Shown here one piece after another: positions 21,839 through 34,457 of a stretch of DNA of 64,000 bases. The position numbers and the translations under genes were made by a program. Source of the DNA: Solanum dulcamara (taxonomy: Eukaryota > Streptophyta > Magnoliopsida > Solanales > Solanaceae); contig NC_077242.1 in assembly GCF_947179165.1 (NCBI RefSeq), positions 77,605,097 through 77,669,096 on the forward strand. The letters are read 5' to 3'. Below the pieces are notes generated by a model. The model searched no databases, had not been told where the DNA came from, and saw nothing but the letters and a program-made list of their open reading frames with translations. Within the stretch, counting starts at the first letter, position 1, and every line of letters starts with the position of its first letter.

Positions 21839-21953
21839 ATTCACTTAATATGTATAGATGATGATTTGTTTCGGAACGGAACAAGCAAAAAACTAAAAAG
21901 ACTCCGAAATCAGAATTCACAAACTTAAAATCTTGGATATTTGTCTGGAATAA

Positions 21954-22768
21954 TCAACACTTAACTTCAATAACAGACAAATCATAAGGAAGAATATTAG
22001 AATACACAAAAGAAATCACTTCTCCAGGTAGAATCCTGCTGCCATTTTTCAAGAGACAAATTCCACAATCACCAATTCTTCTAAAAATTGATGGTTCAAT
22101 AAGATTTGTAGAAGCAAATTCACCACAATGTATTTGAACATCAAATATTCCATCAATAGCTGATGCCTCATTCACAATTTGGACTGTATATTGAGGTATA
22201 TGAAGACCACTAAATCCTGATGGACCTTGGTATATTTGTATATCTGTTGGACAACATTTTCTTGTATAGTCAAGCCAACCTACAAAAAAAAAATCTAAGT
22301 AAATGAATAATAATAAGAAATTATTGGTTTCTCACTCCTATCTGATATCTACGTTGGAATCTCGACTAATTCAGATTTGCATAAGATTCATTTAAGGGTG
22401 AAGCGCTCTCTAATAAGATTTTTGGTTATAGGTAGAAGAATCGAATTCTTCCCACATCAATTTTGTTGGTTTTATTTCCACATTCTATAAAAAATAAAAG
22501 GATTGGTGCGAATCAATCTATATTAAAGAAAGAATCGAATACTCATTGCTCAAATCATTTACTTCACACAAATTCGAATTAATCAGACCTCAATTCAAAT
22601 ATCAAACGTCTGAAAGGAAATTGGAGAAAATACAAGTAATTAATTAAAACAAGAAACATATAGAGATAAGTTTAAGAATTACATACATGAAGTTGTGAAG
22701 GGGAGGAGAAGCAAAGACAAAAAAACTAGCCATAATTTATTTCCATAGCTTGAAGAAGGATGAAGCAT
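21954..22768 (-). CDS. TPD1-like secreted cysteine-rich protein
   Basis: Two exons (minus strand: 22768-22687 and 22279-21954) with a GT-AG intron encode 135 residues. Exon 1 supplies a signal peptide with a Leu/Phe-rich core ('LWLVFLSLLLLPFTTSC'). The mature part carries TPD1-family landmarks: 'IQIYQGPSG', 'PQYTVQIVNE', 'IHCGEFAST', 'IEPSIFRRI' and a C-terminal 'LSVIEVKC'. TPD1 is the secreted ligand of the EMS1 receptor kinase in anther tapetum specification. The TPD1-like family is larger, and most members have no assigned role. The second exon starts by completing a TGT codon split by the intron, which supports the join. The gene looks intact. It is isolated, with no co-linear partner. 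Whether it signals in anthers, fruit or elsewhere cannot be told. Confidence 0.85.
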
Positions 22769-22856
22769 GAGGAAAAATCTTCAAGTGGGAGAACTTTAGT
22801 GTGCAAAAATATTAAACATATATTGGTTTGTGAGTTTTGATGTGAAAATTGATATA

Positions 22857-22866
22857 TTTATTTATA
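22857..22866 (-). promoter_or_regulatory. Candidate TATA box of the TPD1-like gene
   Basis: On the minus strand a CTATAAATA motif lies about 90 bp before the ATG at 22768, giving a leader of around 60 nt. Confidence 0.5.
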
Positions 22867-24267
22867 GATATTTAAATTTTTAAGATAATAATAAAGAGAA
22901 AAAACGTGATACTTGATACTTTTGCAATGATGAATTGAATAATTATCCAACTGGTTAAATAATCAGTTTAATGAGGAAATGTTGAATAGTACACTAGCTG
23001 TTACACATTAATATCCATCAAAAAGATTGGTAAGAAAATTACAACTTTCACATTCTTTTTATTATTGTAATCTCCGACCCAAGAAAAAACATGTATCAAT
23101 TATATTTTGAGTTTAAGTCATGTATATAGTTAGGATAAAGAATTTTGACATTATCGAGTCATCCTTACATGTTACATCAAGTAAATTATAAATCTCCTAT
23201 TTCAAGGAGGTTTCTCATTAAATATTCGTTGAGTGATCTGAAAATGTAAAAATAAATAAATTATATTGATAGTGTATATAATTTTAGAGGACGTATATGA
23301 CAAATTATATCTCATCTATTTCTCCAATATTTCTTGTGCCAAGAAAACAATCCAAAAAATAAATAATATCAGAGATGGATTCATGATTTGTACTTTTATG
23401 AATTTGAGTATGAGATTCTATCACAACTCATTTGATTTACTGGATTCACAATCAACTATTTATTCTAGTTTAACGAGTTTTTTTCAATACATATACAATT
23501 GGTCTTTGATTTATTTTTTTTCTTTAATAATCAAACTTATGTCTAATGGAGTATAAGTTTTTTTTAGAAATTGAAGTTATGTTCGGACATAAATTATGAA
23601 ATATTATGATACAAATAATATAAACTTATATTAAAAAAAAATTATGGAAGACATTAAATTAAAGACTATTTGACAAAAGTGCAAATGACTCTTATCAATG
23701 AACTAATTTTAGCCCATCAATTGGGTAAGCATACCCTCAGTTCTAATCCAGTTAATAGGATATGGGCCTAGAAAGAAATACCAACTTATATACGGGTAAA
23801 ATTCGCCAAATAATAACAATATGAGGAAATTTTCAAAACAATAATATTTTAGTATTTAATAGGATTCTTTATTGAAAACAGATTGGAGAAAATTATGGGA
23901 GAGTATCTTTCAAATATGGTAAATGCTAATTACGTTACTTATTAGGAGATCCAAATAGGCGAATTCAATTATCAGTTTTCTCTCTTCCTCCATTAAGGAG
24001 CTTCAATCTTCTCCCTCATCCTCCATTAATGATCTTCAATTCTTGTGTAAATGCAATTCATTTGGTAAAATTTGTGACTACAAAAAGGAGATCGATCCGG
24101 AAAAACTTTTTGACAGCTATCTGGCATTGGGTGTATTGGGATCTAGAAATATTTTGCGATGAACGAACACAACAAGCATGCTTATAAAAAATGAATATAA
24201 CTTGAGAAATGATACATGAAACAAAAAGATGTTCTGATGATAAAAAATTGGACCATAGTTCAGAAAA

Positions 24268-24510
24268 GATACAAAAATAAAATAAAATACAAAGCAGGTT
24301 GAATGGAATACATATTTACTAGCCTATAAATATTCAGAAATGATACAAAAATGCAATGAAATACAAATCAGGTAGAATGAAGTACAAATCTCTTATCTAT
24401 AAATAGTTAGAAATGATACCAAAATGTAATGAAATACAAATCATGTATAATGGAATACAGATCTACTTGCTTATAAATATTCAGAAAGGATACAAAAATT
24501 CAATGAAATA
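24268..24510. repeat. ~74-bp tandem array, 3.3 copies
   Basis: Units start with 'gatac(c/a)aaaat' at about 24268, 24342, 24415 and 24489, a spacing of 73-74 bp. Each contains 'aatgaaatacaaa', 'aat(g/c)' followed by 'atac', and a 'tataaatattcagaaa' end. Copies differ by substitutions, so the array is old. Confidence 0.85.
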
Positions 24511-25037
24511 CAATTTGCGTGAAAAATATACAATACTAAATGATAAATACAAAATAAATGATAGATAAAGGATATCATTTTCGGTTAAACTATAACTATA
24601 ATTAAAGGATACAATTACTATTAACCAAAAATACAGATTTAAAAGACATCAAATTACTATAACTAATTAAATGACATACATTGGGATTGAATACATTCTA
24701 ATATTGTAGATAAAATTTCAAATATAAGTGGTATACATCTGTATTGAATACATACTAATATGAATACAACTATAATGAGCATATATATTGGAATGAATAT
24801 TGTTTGTTAAAGGACACAATAATCCTAAAATCTACAGATATAATGATAATAGCAATAAATACAAAATATTATTAAGAAAATACTAAATATAAAAAGAGAT
24901 TTAGTAGGATGCAAATAATGAAAAATGATAGATAATACAAGTCAATAATAATCTATCATGATATATGATGAATATTTTGTTACCTAAATTAGTGAGATTC
25001 TATTGGGAGAGATTTTGGGAATTTTGAAAAAAAACAA

Positions 25038-25135
25038 TAGAGAAGAAGGAAGAGAGATAAGTAGGAATTGAAAAAAAAAGAGAAGAAGGAAGAGAGATAA
25101 ATAGGAATTGGAAAAAAAATAGAGAGAGAATAGGA
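25038..25135. repeat. ~41-bp purine-rich tandem repeat
   Basis: Two copies of 'agagaagaaggaagagagata' are each followed by '(g/a)taggaattg' and an A-run, from about 25039 and 25079, with a shorter third unit. One strand is almost purely purine. Confidence 0.75.
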
Positions 25136-25628
25136 AATGGGAGAAAGAAATGTGACCATTAAGACAGTGAGTCACTTTACAATTAATTTTTTTATTTCTC
25201 TAAAAACATATGCATAACAAGTTGAGAAAAATTAGGAACTAAATTGGAATATTATTAATTTGCTATAGAACTTTAATAGTTGTTATTAATAATTTTTTTA
25301 AACTGTAGTCCTTTTCACTAAATAAGTTAAAAATTTTGACTAGTTTACTAATTTTTTCTAACAATATTTAGCTATTGTATTGAAGAATAACCACTATTAT
25401 GAAGCTTCAATTTCACGGATGATATTCGAGCACATTGTCAAGTTTTTTTTTATGGATTTTGAAATTCAAGAAAAGTGACTATTCTTCAAAGACATAATCG
25501 AAAAATGATAAATAAACGTTATTTCTACAATTTTTGTATAAATGGTTCCAAACTTGAACCAGTTCATTTATGTTATATTCTGAGTGTATATAACTTAAAT
25601 CCTTTCTATTTTAGTACTATCTTTGTCA

Positions 25629-28330
25629 TGTCCCGGGAGGGTACCCTAGACGTGGCCGGCACTCAGAAATCATTATTGGCTCCCAAGCGAACAACTTGGC
25701 CTGATCACACATCCATTCATTCATTCAATCAGCGGAAGACTTAAAATAACGAGACGATTAGGTGGACAATTCCAATCAATAATCTAGCTCAAGGAAAAAA
25801 GGCCATGGGCCAACAAATCGAACTCGAATCTATGTCATTAAAATAGTCTGACAAGAACAATTCAAGGAAATAAAATACTCAATTGACCCATCACTATCTA
25901 GTCCATGAAGCCTTTATCACTACTATCTAATTGGTGACAATGACAGATTCATGGCTACCTCAAATCAGAATGAAAGGACTAAACTCAACACAAGAATAAC
26001 ATAAGTGGTATCCTCCGAATGTAGGGGAGGACTCATCAATAAACTGAGTGTCAACAGATCCTCAACGGTACGCCTATTGATGATCTCTTAAACATGTCTC
26101 TGCATCATGAAACTATGCTGGTCCAAATGAACGTTAGTACGTGAAATGTACGAGTATATAATATGGCAGAATGAAACATGCATCAAGATAGAATAATATC
26201 AGTTCAGATATCTCCAAAAAAAAATATAAGAGAGACTCAATCAAGGTGTCATAAGTATAAAGTAAGAATACAGTTTAGATAGAGACCAATCATATACAAT
26301 CCAATCCAATCATGTACAATCCAATTCAATCTAATCATATACAATTCGATCCAATCCAATCATATACAATCTGATCCATCCAATCATATACAATTCGATT
26401 CAATCTAATTACATACCATCCAATCCAATCTAATTCAATCATATACAATCAACTCAATAATAAAGTCAAAGGACTCAACTCAATAGATATGCAAATTAGA
26501 ATTTAGCAATGTTTTACAATTCGACTCAATCATCTATAATCTCAATCAAACCAATCATATCATGCACAATCCGCTCAATTTAGGAGTTTCTCTAATCGAC
26601 AACCATCACTTATGAGCCAGTGATGTACAACAAGCCAACGTTGTTGCCACGTTCGTTCATACCTTGCTAGAGTAGGAACGAATCAACAATCATGGATCCA
26701 TAACCAATCAAGTCCTATCATGTCAGGACAGTAATTTGGGAAACATCCGTCTTTAATGGTTCAATCTTATCCTACGTTTGGCGACGTAATTATTAGGTTC
26801 GAGTTATTACGTACTCTTACCCAATTCGGTGCTCGATACTCCTCCCAAGACTCAATATGCTCATATCTATCAGGTGAGTAAAATACTCAAAATACTCATT
26901 TGGACTTAGTTCAAATCAACTCATTTAGTGTCATTGGACTCCTTTCAAAACTTAATCAATCTGGTCTCATTGGACCTTCTTTCAAAATTCAATCAATGTC
27001 AATCATCACTTCATTCAAGTAGGCAATTTTTTCAAGGCTCATTCATGACTCTGAGTCAACAATCATCAATGCTTTCATTTAAGATACGCTTTCAAAGTAA
27101 TAAAATGCTTAAAGACATCAACTTAACTCCTACTTAATGCATCCTCTTTTAAGACATTCAAAATCATGCTTTCAAACTCAATCAATGCAGTAAATATTAA
27201 ATGCGTTTAAAACATAATTTTAACCCCTCAACTCAATCTCAAAATAGATGTTTTAATGTAAAAATGCTCAACTCATTTATACTCATGCTCAAAATAATAA
27301 TTAAGAAACTTCTCAAACTCAACTCATGCTTAAACTCTTTCTAAATCAAAGATGAAAATAATCATTCTTTAAACTCAATAGTGCATAAATAATTTATGCC
27401 AAAAACGTTCACAAATCATTTTTAAAACTCATTCACAAACAATCATTTGTACTCAAAATCCTCATAAGACTCCAATCAAATCAAATTATGCAAATTATAT
27501 CATGTAGTCACATTAGAATCCAATCCACTCCATCTCAAAACATCATCATCAGCATTACCTCTTCATCAATCATTTTACTTTTAAAAAAATAAACATTATT
27601 TACATCATCATCGAACATGTTGCTCCAAAATCCTCATTTAACTCTATGTTCAATTTCATCAAACTCATTAAAATATGCATCATCTCACTTTGAAAGCAAT
27701 ACTTTATTTATACATGAAAATCATCAATCTCAACCTCAAGGCAAATTATGACAAAAATAAAATCTCATCTTGGGTTCATGTGAATGATACATGAATGTAT
27801 ACCTCAAATACTCAACTCAAAGACATCATCAATACATATGAATTTATATACAAAAACTCAATAGAAATTTTAGATAACTCAAGAACTCAATTCATGGAAC
27901 CTCAAAACTCAACTCAACTCGAATCAATGAAGATGTAGGGCACGTGGATGAAATCAATCCAACATTGTGAGTAGCCTTACATACCTGAATTAAAGGACAA
28001 ATTAAGGATTTGATGGCCTTACTTGAAGAACTTGAACTCTAGCCTTCCTTCTCTTCTCCAATCCTTGCTCTCAATGTTCTTGGGTGTTTTTGGAGAGAAA
28101 ACTCCTTAGGATCTGATATGGGGGCGAAATTTAGCCCTAAAATATAGTGGGTTAGATTGGAAAAGGTGGGAAAAATACCAAACTATCCCTCATAAGAATC
28201 TGATTAGAAGACCCTACGAATCACTCTTACGGGTCGTCAAAATATTTACGGGTCGTAGATCCAATTCGTCCTGTCAATCCTTGGTGATGACTCATCCGTC
28301 TTTTGTTTCTCCTTTGTTTTTAGCAAATCC
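25629..28330 (-). mobile_element. LTR-retroelement-like block, no open frames
   Basis: The left end 'tgtcccgggagggtaccct...gtggccggcactca' is typical of the terminal sequence of Solanaceae LTR elements in reverse orientation. Further inside are 'caaggtatgaacgaacgtgg'-type motifs on the minus strand, 'cagtgatgtacaacaagcca', and near 27980 a 'ccttacatacctgaatt' motif, the reverse of the AGGTATGTAAGG found at the window start. No gag-pol is visible, so it is a solo LTR or a non-autonomous element. The right boundary and target duplication are unresolved. Confidence 0.55.
26284..26455. repeat. Array of 'aatcatatacaatc' units
   Basis: Variants of 'caatccaatcatatacaat' repeat at irregular spacing (about 25-40 bp) at least six times. 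It lies within the LTR-like block. Confidence 0.8.
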
Positions 28331-29047
28331 TTCAAAAAGAATGGGGAAAAAAATCGCATATATATGAAAGTTGTAACTCACGTTCGTTGTGTGGATATTT
28401 GGTTGGTTTTTGTCTTGTAGTCTTTGGAAGAATAATTCAATATATATATAAACTCATGTTCTTACGTTACAAATTTTTCGACTCCTAAATATTAAGGATG
28501 GTTTGTTAAACAACTTTAGTCGAAAAATTATAATGTATATATAAAAAAATTATACAATTTATATAGATTAAATAATACATAACGGAATTTTTTACTAACA
28601 AGACAACAACTGCTACTATAAAGTAAAGAGATGTACAAGAATAAATCTCAAAGCAAATACTAGTAATGCTCCATGACTAATTAAGTATATATACACATTC
28701 AAATTAACTCGAGTTTAATTTGTTGTGGAGATAGATTTTTGATTCGTGAATCGAATGCCTCAACAGATATAGTTTGTGATAATATTATATATAATTCACA
28801 TTAGTTAAGTTAACTCTCAAAATGGACTTTAGATGCATACTATTACTATATGTTTTACATTAAGAGAAAACAAAAACAAAAAAGTAACTGACAGTCATAT
28901 CATACAAGTTAATTATTTGGCCAGATGACAAAGAGAAAGCATTATTCACACAAAAAATTTACAACAATCTTTAATTTACCCACAAGCTTTCCCTATTTCC
29001 CCCTTGCAATATTATCAAATACCTCTCTACACCCTCATAATTATCTA
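28331..29047. other. Spacer downstream of the MYB gene
   Basis: AT-rich DNA containing the presumed 3' UTR of the minus-strand MYB gene. No other feature is seen. Confidence 0.55.
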
Positions 29048-31059
29048 TTATTGCAAATTATACCCTAGTGCATAGTCTTGATACATTCCTTCATGAGAAT
29101 TCTGAAGAATATTGGAAGATGAACCCCAAGAATTTGATGAAGAAGCTGTATTTGTATCAAAATCATTAGACCACCATGCCAAATTGTCCCTTGATCCATC
29201 ATCCATCTCTTTAAAACAATCAAATTCTGAGGCTATTTGTTGATTCTCCGATTGCAAATTCAAGCCTATCGATCCCTTGTTGTTGAGAATTATGTCATCG
29301 ATCTCTAGTTGAGTAAAATCCTGAACACCCTGAGTCTGGATCTCTCTCACACTTTCTTGTCCTACGATCGTGTCAAGAACATTTTTTTGATTGTTGTTAA
29401 ACTCATTAATTGGACTACTTGTTTCCACTTGGTCATTCACCTTGAAATTAGTACTAGCAAATTCATTGATCCCAACTTTTTGCCCTAGTTCCTGAACATG
29501 GTTTTCACTAGGGTTTATCGGTGTGTAAAGGGGTGATTGATTCTCATTTAAACCATTAGCTTGTAGGGTTTGGATCATTTTTTGTTGAAGAGGGGTTAAC
29601 TTAGGCCAAAGTGATGGATTATTATAGAAAGAAAGAGGGTTTTGTAGGGTTTGAAGTTGCATATGAAGTTGAAGCCTTTCAAGAGCTGAGTTACTTAGGT
29701 TTTGTAATAATGGATTCTCTTCTAATCCATTTATGTCCTTAAGATCTTGGCCACCATTAGCAAGCAATAATCTATTCATTTGGGATTGTTTTCTTTTTCC
29801 AAGAAGCTTCTTCTTCAGTCTAGTGTTCCAATAATTTTTGATATCATTGTCTGTTCTTCCTGGAAGTTGTGCAGCTATTATAGACCATCTAAAGTTTTTG
29901 CAAAAAGATTTTAAACACAATTAGATTAAGTTCATTCCAAGACATAATATAATTAAATAATCAAAAGTATGCTATCTCTACTAGCTTAATCAAGCTTTCA
30001 GATGAGATGATCATCACAAACTAAAACAAATTAAAGTTAAACCATGAGAAAGGAATTTGGATCATCAACAAGCCATATGAAGAAAAGGTCTAAGAGAACT
30101 AATAATATGATTTCTCTATCAACCTAAACTTTCAGATGAGATGATCGCAGACTTAAACAAAGGGTTTTAGATATAATCAGAGAAAGATTGTAAATAAAAA
30201 TTTGCTTTCTCTGACAGCTTAATAGCGCTTTCAGATGAGATGATCATCACAGAGTTAAAACAAAGTTAAACCATGAGGATCATGAACAAGAAACATGAAG
30301 AAAAGGTCTTAAGAACCTTATAGAGAAGAGAGAAATTAAATCATAACAAATGATCTCTTAACAACAAGGACTAAAGGACAAAGTAATTTAGTTGGATTTC
30401 CATTACTTTTTGTTGTTATTGTTTTGTGTTTATCTATGAGAGAAAGCAAGATGAATATTTACCTGCTGCCAATACTAATATAGAGGCTGCAAATGATGTT
30501 GTCTTCTTCTTCAGTAAATCCACCATGTCTAATATTAGGTCTTAAGTAATTCAACCATCTTAGCCTGCAACTCTTCCCACATCTCTTAAGCCCTACAACG
30601 ACAACAACAATAACAACGTCTCAGTCTCAAACAAGTTTTCGAGGATTTTTAGGTTTTTATGAAGCCCTAAAATTAAAAATATTTTTTAAATATCATCAAT
30701 CAAATTAGTCCTAAAAAAACTCCCAATAATTAAGGTTTAAAATCTAATAAAATTTCGTGTGTATTAAGCCCTACGATAACAACAATAACTACTACGTCTC
30801 AGTTCCAAAACAAGTTTTCAAGGATTTATAGGTCTTTCTTAAACCCTAAAAAATATATATTTTAAAGGTATTTTTCGATCGAAACAATTGATACATAGAA
30901 AGACAAATAGAAGAATTTGATACCTATTTTTTGGGGAAGAGCAATCCAATTGTTACCAGTGCCATTTTCTTCAATATATGCCTTGAGTGTTGCATCTTCT
31001 TCTGGTGACCATGGTCCTTTTTTCACATTTGCTTTGTCACAACATGGAGCTCTCCCCAT
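29048..31059 (-). CDS. R2R3-MYB transcription factor, MYB36/MYB68/MYB84 (subgroup 14) type
   Basis: Three exons (minus strand: 31059-30924, 30592-30463 and 29888-29048) encode 368 residues, with the classic R2R3-MYB structure including a 130-nt middle exon. The N-terminus '[20 protein letters not shown]' begins R2 (about residues 14-61). R3 (about 67-112) includes '[20 protein letters not shown]', with the conserved Trp ladder. Outside the DNA-binding domain, '[17 protein letters not shown]' and '[11 protein letters not shown]' match what I recall of Arabidopsis MYB68/MYB84 relatives. The C-terminus is Ser/Asn-rich and acidic, with 'SSNSWGSSS'. In Arabidopsis this group controls axillary meristems (RAX), root growth and Casparian-strip differentiation (MYB36). 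Which role applies here is unknown. Introns hold internal duplications. The protein looks intact and nuclear. Confidence 0.92.
29994..30350. repeat. Imperfect repeats in intron 2 of the MYB gene
   Basis: 'ctttcagatgagatgatc' occurs three times, from about 29995, 30128 and 30228. In two copies it is followed by 'atcaca', then an 'aaagttaaaccatgag' block and 'gaagaaaaggtct', so about 100-130 bp of the intron has been duplicated more than once. Confidence 0.8.
30589..30860. repeat. Duplication spanning the splice acceptor of MYB intron 1
   Basis: The segment 'aagccctac(a/g)a...acaacaataac...acgtctcagt...caagtttt' occurs at about 30589 and again at about 30766, offset by 177 bp. It includes the minus-strand TAG|GGCTTAA acceptor context, so intron 1 contains a second, decoy-like copy of its own 3' splice site upstream of the real one. 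Confidence 0.8.
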
Positions 31060-31243
31060 ATTTTAAATTATTATTTTTGTTGCTTCTAATGAAATTTTTG
31101 CTCCCAAAATTCTTTGTTAACTCTTGAAGTACTAGTGTCGATTTTTGTTTTGAATTTTTTGTGAAGAGAAGACTTAGTTTTATAGGTAGAAAAAGAGTGG
31201 ATGATGTCATACTTTTGAAAAACCAAAAAAGTCTTCTCATCAC

Positions 31244-31463
31244 TCTAGGGTTTATCTGTCATTTTGGATTAGCTCACTACTAATATTATTTTACTAATAA
31301 CATGACAAATTACTATTGCAAGTTTCTCTCAAAATATAATATTAAAATTGTGTATCATTTTTTCATTATATGTTATTTTATTATGTGGATGAAATACTAA
31401 AGCTAAAATCAAAAGAGAAGGCTCCATCCTCTTAGTTTGTCGCCAACGGTGCCCTAACATTAA
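31244..31463. other. Upstream region of the MYB gene
   Basis: AT-rich DNA with no distinct element. It precedes the MYB start (31059) and a CT/GA-rich leader region. A TATA box could not be chosen with confidence. Confidence 0.4.
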
Positions 31464-31579
31464 CTATATTGCTCGAATTCTGTAAAAATATCATTGGATG
31501 CATGTTGAATTTTCTAGAAATAATAAATTTTTTGAGAATTCGACATAGGCATTGTTGAAGAGCTCGAATAATAACATAG
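31464..31579. mobile_element. Fold-back MITE copy D, diverged
   Basis: The left end 'ctatattgctcgaattc' and the reverse complement of the right end 'ctatgttattattcgagctc' pair. The layout and length match the fold-back copies in the MATE introns. Confidence 0.6.
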
Positions 31580-32344
31580 ATTTGCAGTGTTTGTGTTTAA
31601 TTTAGATCAAATTTCGTTTGTTATTTATTCACTTATAAAAGAATCTGAGCATCCAATCGAAAATACTAATAAGGGAAGAGACTTGGAATATTATAAACCT
31701 CTTTGAAAACCCCATCATGAACTAATGAGGGATATACGTGTATTATTATTTAAGATAGTAGCTCGATTGACTGAAGTAAGAGAGATGCAAGAAGCCAAGA
31801 GTAGCAGGATCATATAATATTTTTATCAAAATTTGACTCTAATATTATGTGAAAGAATCTGAGTGTTTAATTTAATATCTTAAGGCAATAGGTGAAAAAG
31901 ATTCGGGACATTATAAACCCCTTTAAATCTACAACTTTATGGTTCAATTTTAGAATAAATGATTTGTTTTAGAATTTTGATGAAAATTTGCTTAAACAAT
32001 AATGAAAAAAAAAAGTAAAATAAATTGAGATGGAACGACAAATTTATGTGGGCAAAACTATTTGGACTCCAATTTGATAGTCATTTTATGTCAGCCAACT
32101 TGCATATATTGACAATTTATTCATAATTTATAGTTGTTCATTTTAGTGGTACCAGATTAAGTTCAGGCAAGTATTTGAAAAGATAAAAAAACAGAAAAAC
32201 ATATTAATATATAGGGTCACGATGGGCCAATTATCACGTTGTTTCTTTCCTTTTATGTGTTTACTATGTGAAGTTGCTTCATTTGATTTGTATCTTGTTG
32301 TCATATTTTTTTGCTATCATCCTACGAATTTTTTCTTTTTTATC

Positions 32345-32473
32345 GAGTCGAGAGTCTAGCAGAAACAATCTCTCTATCCACAAATTAAGGTAGGGGTAAT
32401 TAGGTGTGCATACATTCTACCTTCCATAAACCACTTGTAGGATTACACTAGCTAGGTATGTTATTGTTGTTTG
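32345..32473 (+). mobile_element. Diverged TS-type SINE fragment
   Basis: 'gagtcgagagtct...gaaacaatctctctatcc...aaggtaggggtaa...cattctacc...ggattacac...tatgttattgttgttt' follows the same order as the TS SINE at 7945 but with many substitutions. No clear target duplication remains. Confidence 0.75.
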
Positions 32474-34400
32474 ATGGATCAATTGTGTTCTTTCGAACCA
32501 AAGTCGTCCAGTAATTACTATTACATGCCGAAATATTTCGAACACGACAATACATATATACCTAATCTAATTTCATAGGTGGGGTCTGAAGACAGCTGAT
32601 GTATATGAAGATCTTATACCCCTATATACTTTGTGGAAATAGCTAGAGGTTATTTTCAAAAGACTCTCGCCTCATAAAAGTAACATAACAAATCAAGTAT
32701 GGAAAGGAAATTTGTTTTCTATTTTCTCTTTGAAGATATGTAGTCCTACTCCTACGTAAATAATTTTGGTATAAATATAAGGGACAAGTCGCCATACGAC
32801 GAAGATGCAAAAAAATAGAACAACAAATAATAAAATAAGTGCATTAACAATAAATAGGAAGAACTAGCTGAGTGAACAACATGCATTTACATAAAATTGG
32901 GTTTTATATTAAACTCTATTTTCCAAATAAGTTGATTAGTATGAAATCAAGATGAATTATACATAATTAAATTATATTTAACTTTTAAAAAAAACAGTGT
33001 AAAAGTCATTTTCTATTCAGCCCCGTCGTAAACGTACCTTAAAAGTCTTCTTTAATACAATAAATTAATAACATCTTCTCATATATATCAAAGAGTTATG
33101 TCGCTAATTACGGCATTAAGGATAATTTACATATATTATAGTTACTTTTTAGACACCCTATTGAAACAACTTGACTAGGATTTCAAATTTCAATCAAGAA
33201 CATGGAAATATCACTTTTGAAAAAAGGATATCAATTATATGCATTGATATATATATATAGTATAATGAATTTTTGTTTAATTATATCATCAGTATAATTT
33301 AACATATTATTAATTATCATTTATTTTAAGTTGTCAATCAACTTGTTGAATAGATTACCTCCAATTGCCTTTTAACCAATTGATATATATTCCGTCAGAA
33401 ATCTCATAATGACATATATCCTACGAAAAATTTTCATCGATAAATTCGCATTTTTTAGTATTGATTGTGTATAGATATGTTATAGTTATACTGTTAGTAT
33501 AATAACAATAATAACATACCCATTATAATACTTTACATGGGGTTTAGAGAGCAGTGGCCGATCAAGAATTTGACGAAGAGTGTGTAAAGATTTTTTGTAG
33601 TTATGTTAAGGATGTGCGAAATTAAATATACACTCATAATAATAGCTAATATCTAACTAATGTATATCATATATATAATTTTCTGATGAAGAAATGTACA
33701 ACGGACCACTCTTATTAAAGAGGATAGAATATACAGAAACCTTAACTCTACAACGTAAGAAAACAAACAAATGAATATTTATTCTAAGAAAATCAAAGTT
33801 TTTTTTTTCAGAGAGAGAATTAGAACTTCATTGACCTTGGTCCCTCTACTATGTATATTATATTATGTCCTAATAAAAACATTTGTTTTGTGTATTAAAC
33901 AAACATTATTAGAAGGAAAAAGAGGTCCAAGAACCTCACTTGCATAGAAATAACAAGCAGAAAAATAACAAAATTTCAAAAGGTGTTTTAATAAATTAAT
34001 AAGCAAATTAATTAAGTCAGATCTTTAGGAAGAAGCAAACATGTTTCTGTTTGTCTTTCTCTATAAACAAGAATCTCTCTCTCTCCATTGACACTAAACT
34101 TTAATCAATTTTCATAATGCATCATCAATACACTTGGCTTATAGAAAATATTATATATTTTTTTGTATGATATTCATAACAAGATAAGTATGGTTCTCTC
34201 TCTCTATATCTATCTATCTCTCTCTCTATATATATAAAGTAGAATGTGGTGTCACTGGTGCAATATATAGCTTAATTGACTTTACTCTAATTTATGTACC
34301 TAAATTAATAGGGATCTTTATAATTTTAAATAGCCCGTCGGATTCATTATTTATTTTTTGTAATTGTTATACATTAATTATTATATATAATTATACGTAT

Positions 34401-34457
34401 AAAAAAAAGGGCAGCTCGGTGCACTTAAGCTCCCGCTATGCGCAGGGTCCGGAGAAG
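34401..34457 (-). mobile_element. 5'-truncated Au-type SINE, 57 bp, with 18-bp target duplication
   Basis: Read on the minus strand, the insert ends '...gcgcatagcgggagctt(a)agtgcaccgagctgccc' plus a T8 tail, the conserved 3' end of Au SINEs. It is flanked by a perfect 18-bp duplication, 'atatataattatacgtat', at 34383-34400 and 34458-34475. Only the last ~50 bp of the element were integrated. Confidence 0.85.

Larger units (their letters stand above)
22870..25628. other. Gene-free spacer with two tandem arrays
   Basis: AT-rich DNA without recognisable coding sequence. Two short tandem arrays lie here (24268-24510 and 25038-25135), listed separately. Open frames in it are low-complexity. Confidence 0.55.

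Noticed and set aside
26284..26455. CRISPR-like array of short repeats
   Set aside because: The spacing is irregular, units are degenerate and it sits in a plant LTR-like repeat; a simple minisatellite fits.
6288..31059. Assignment to a specific tomato or potato chromosome from the UGT/MATE/MYB order
   Set aside because: I could not verify synteny without a database search, so no chromosome or species is claimed.
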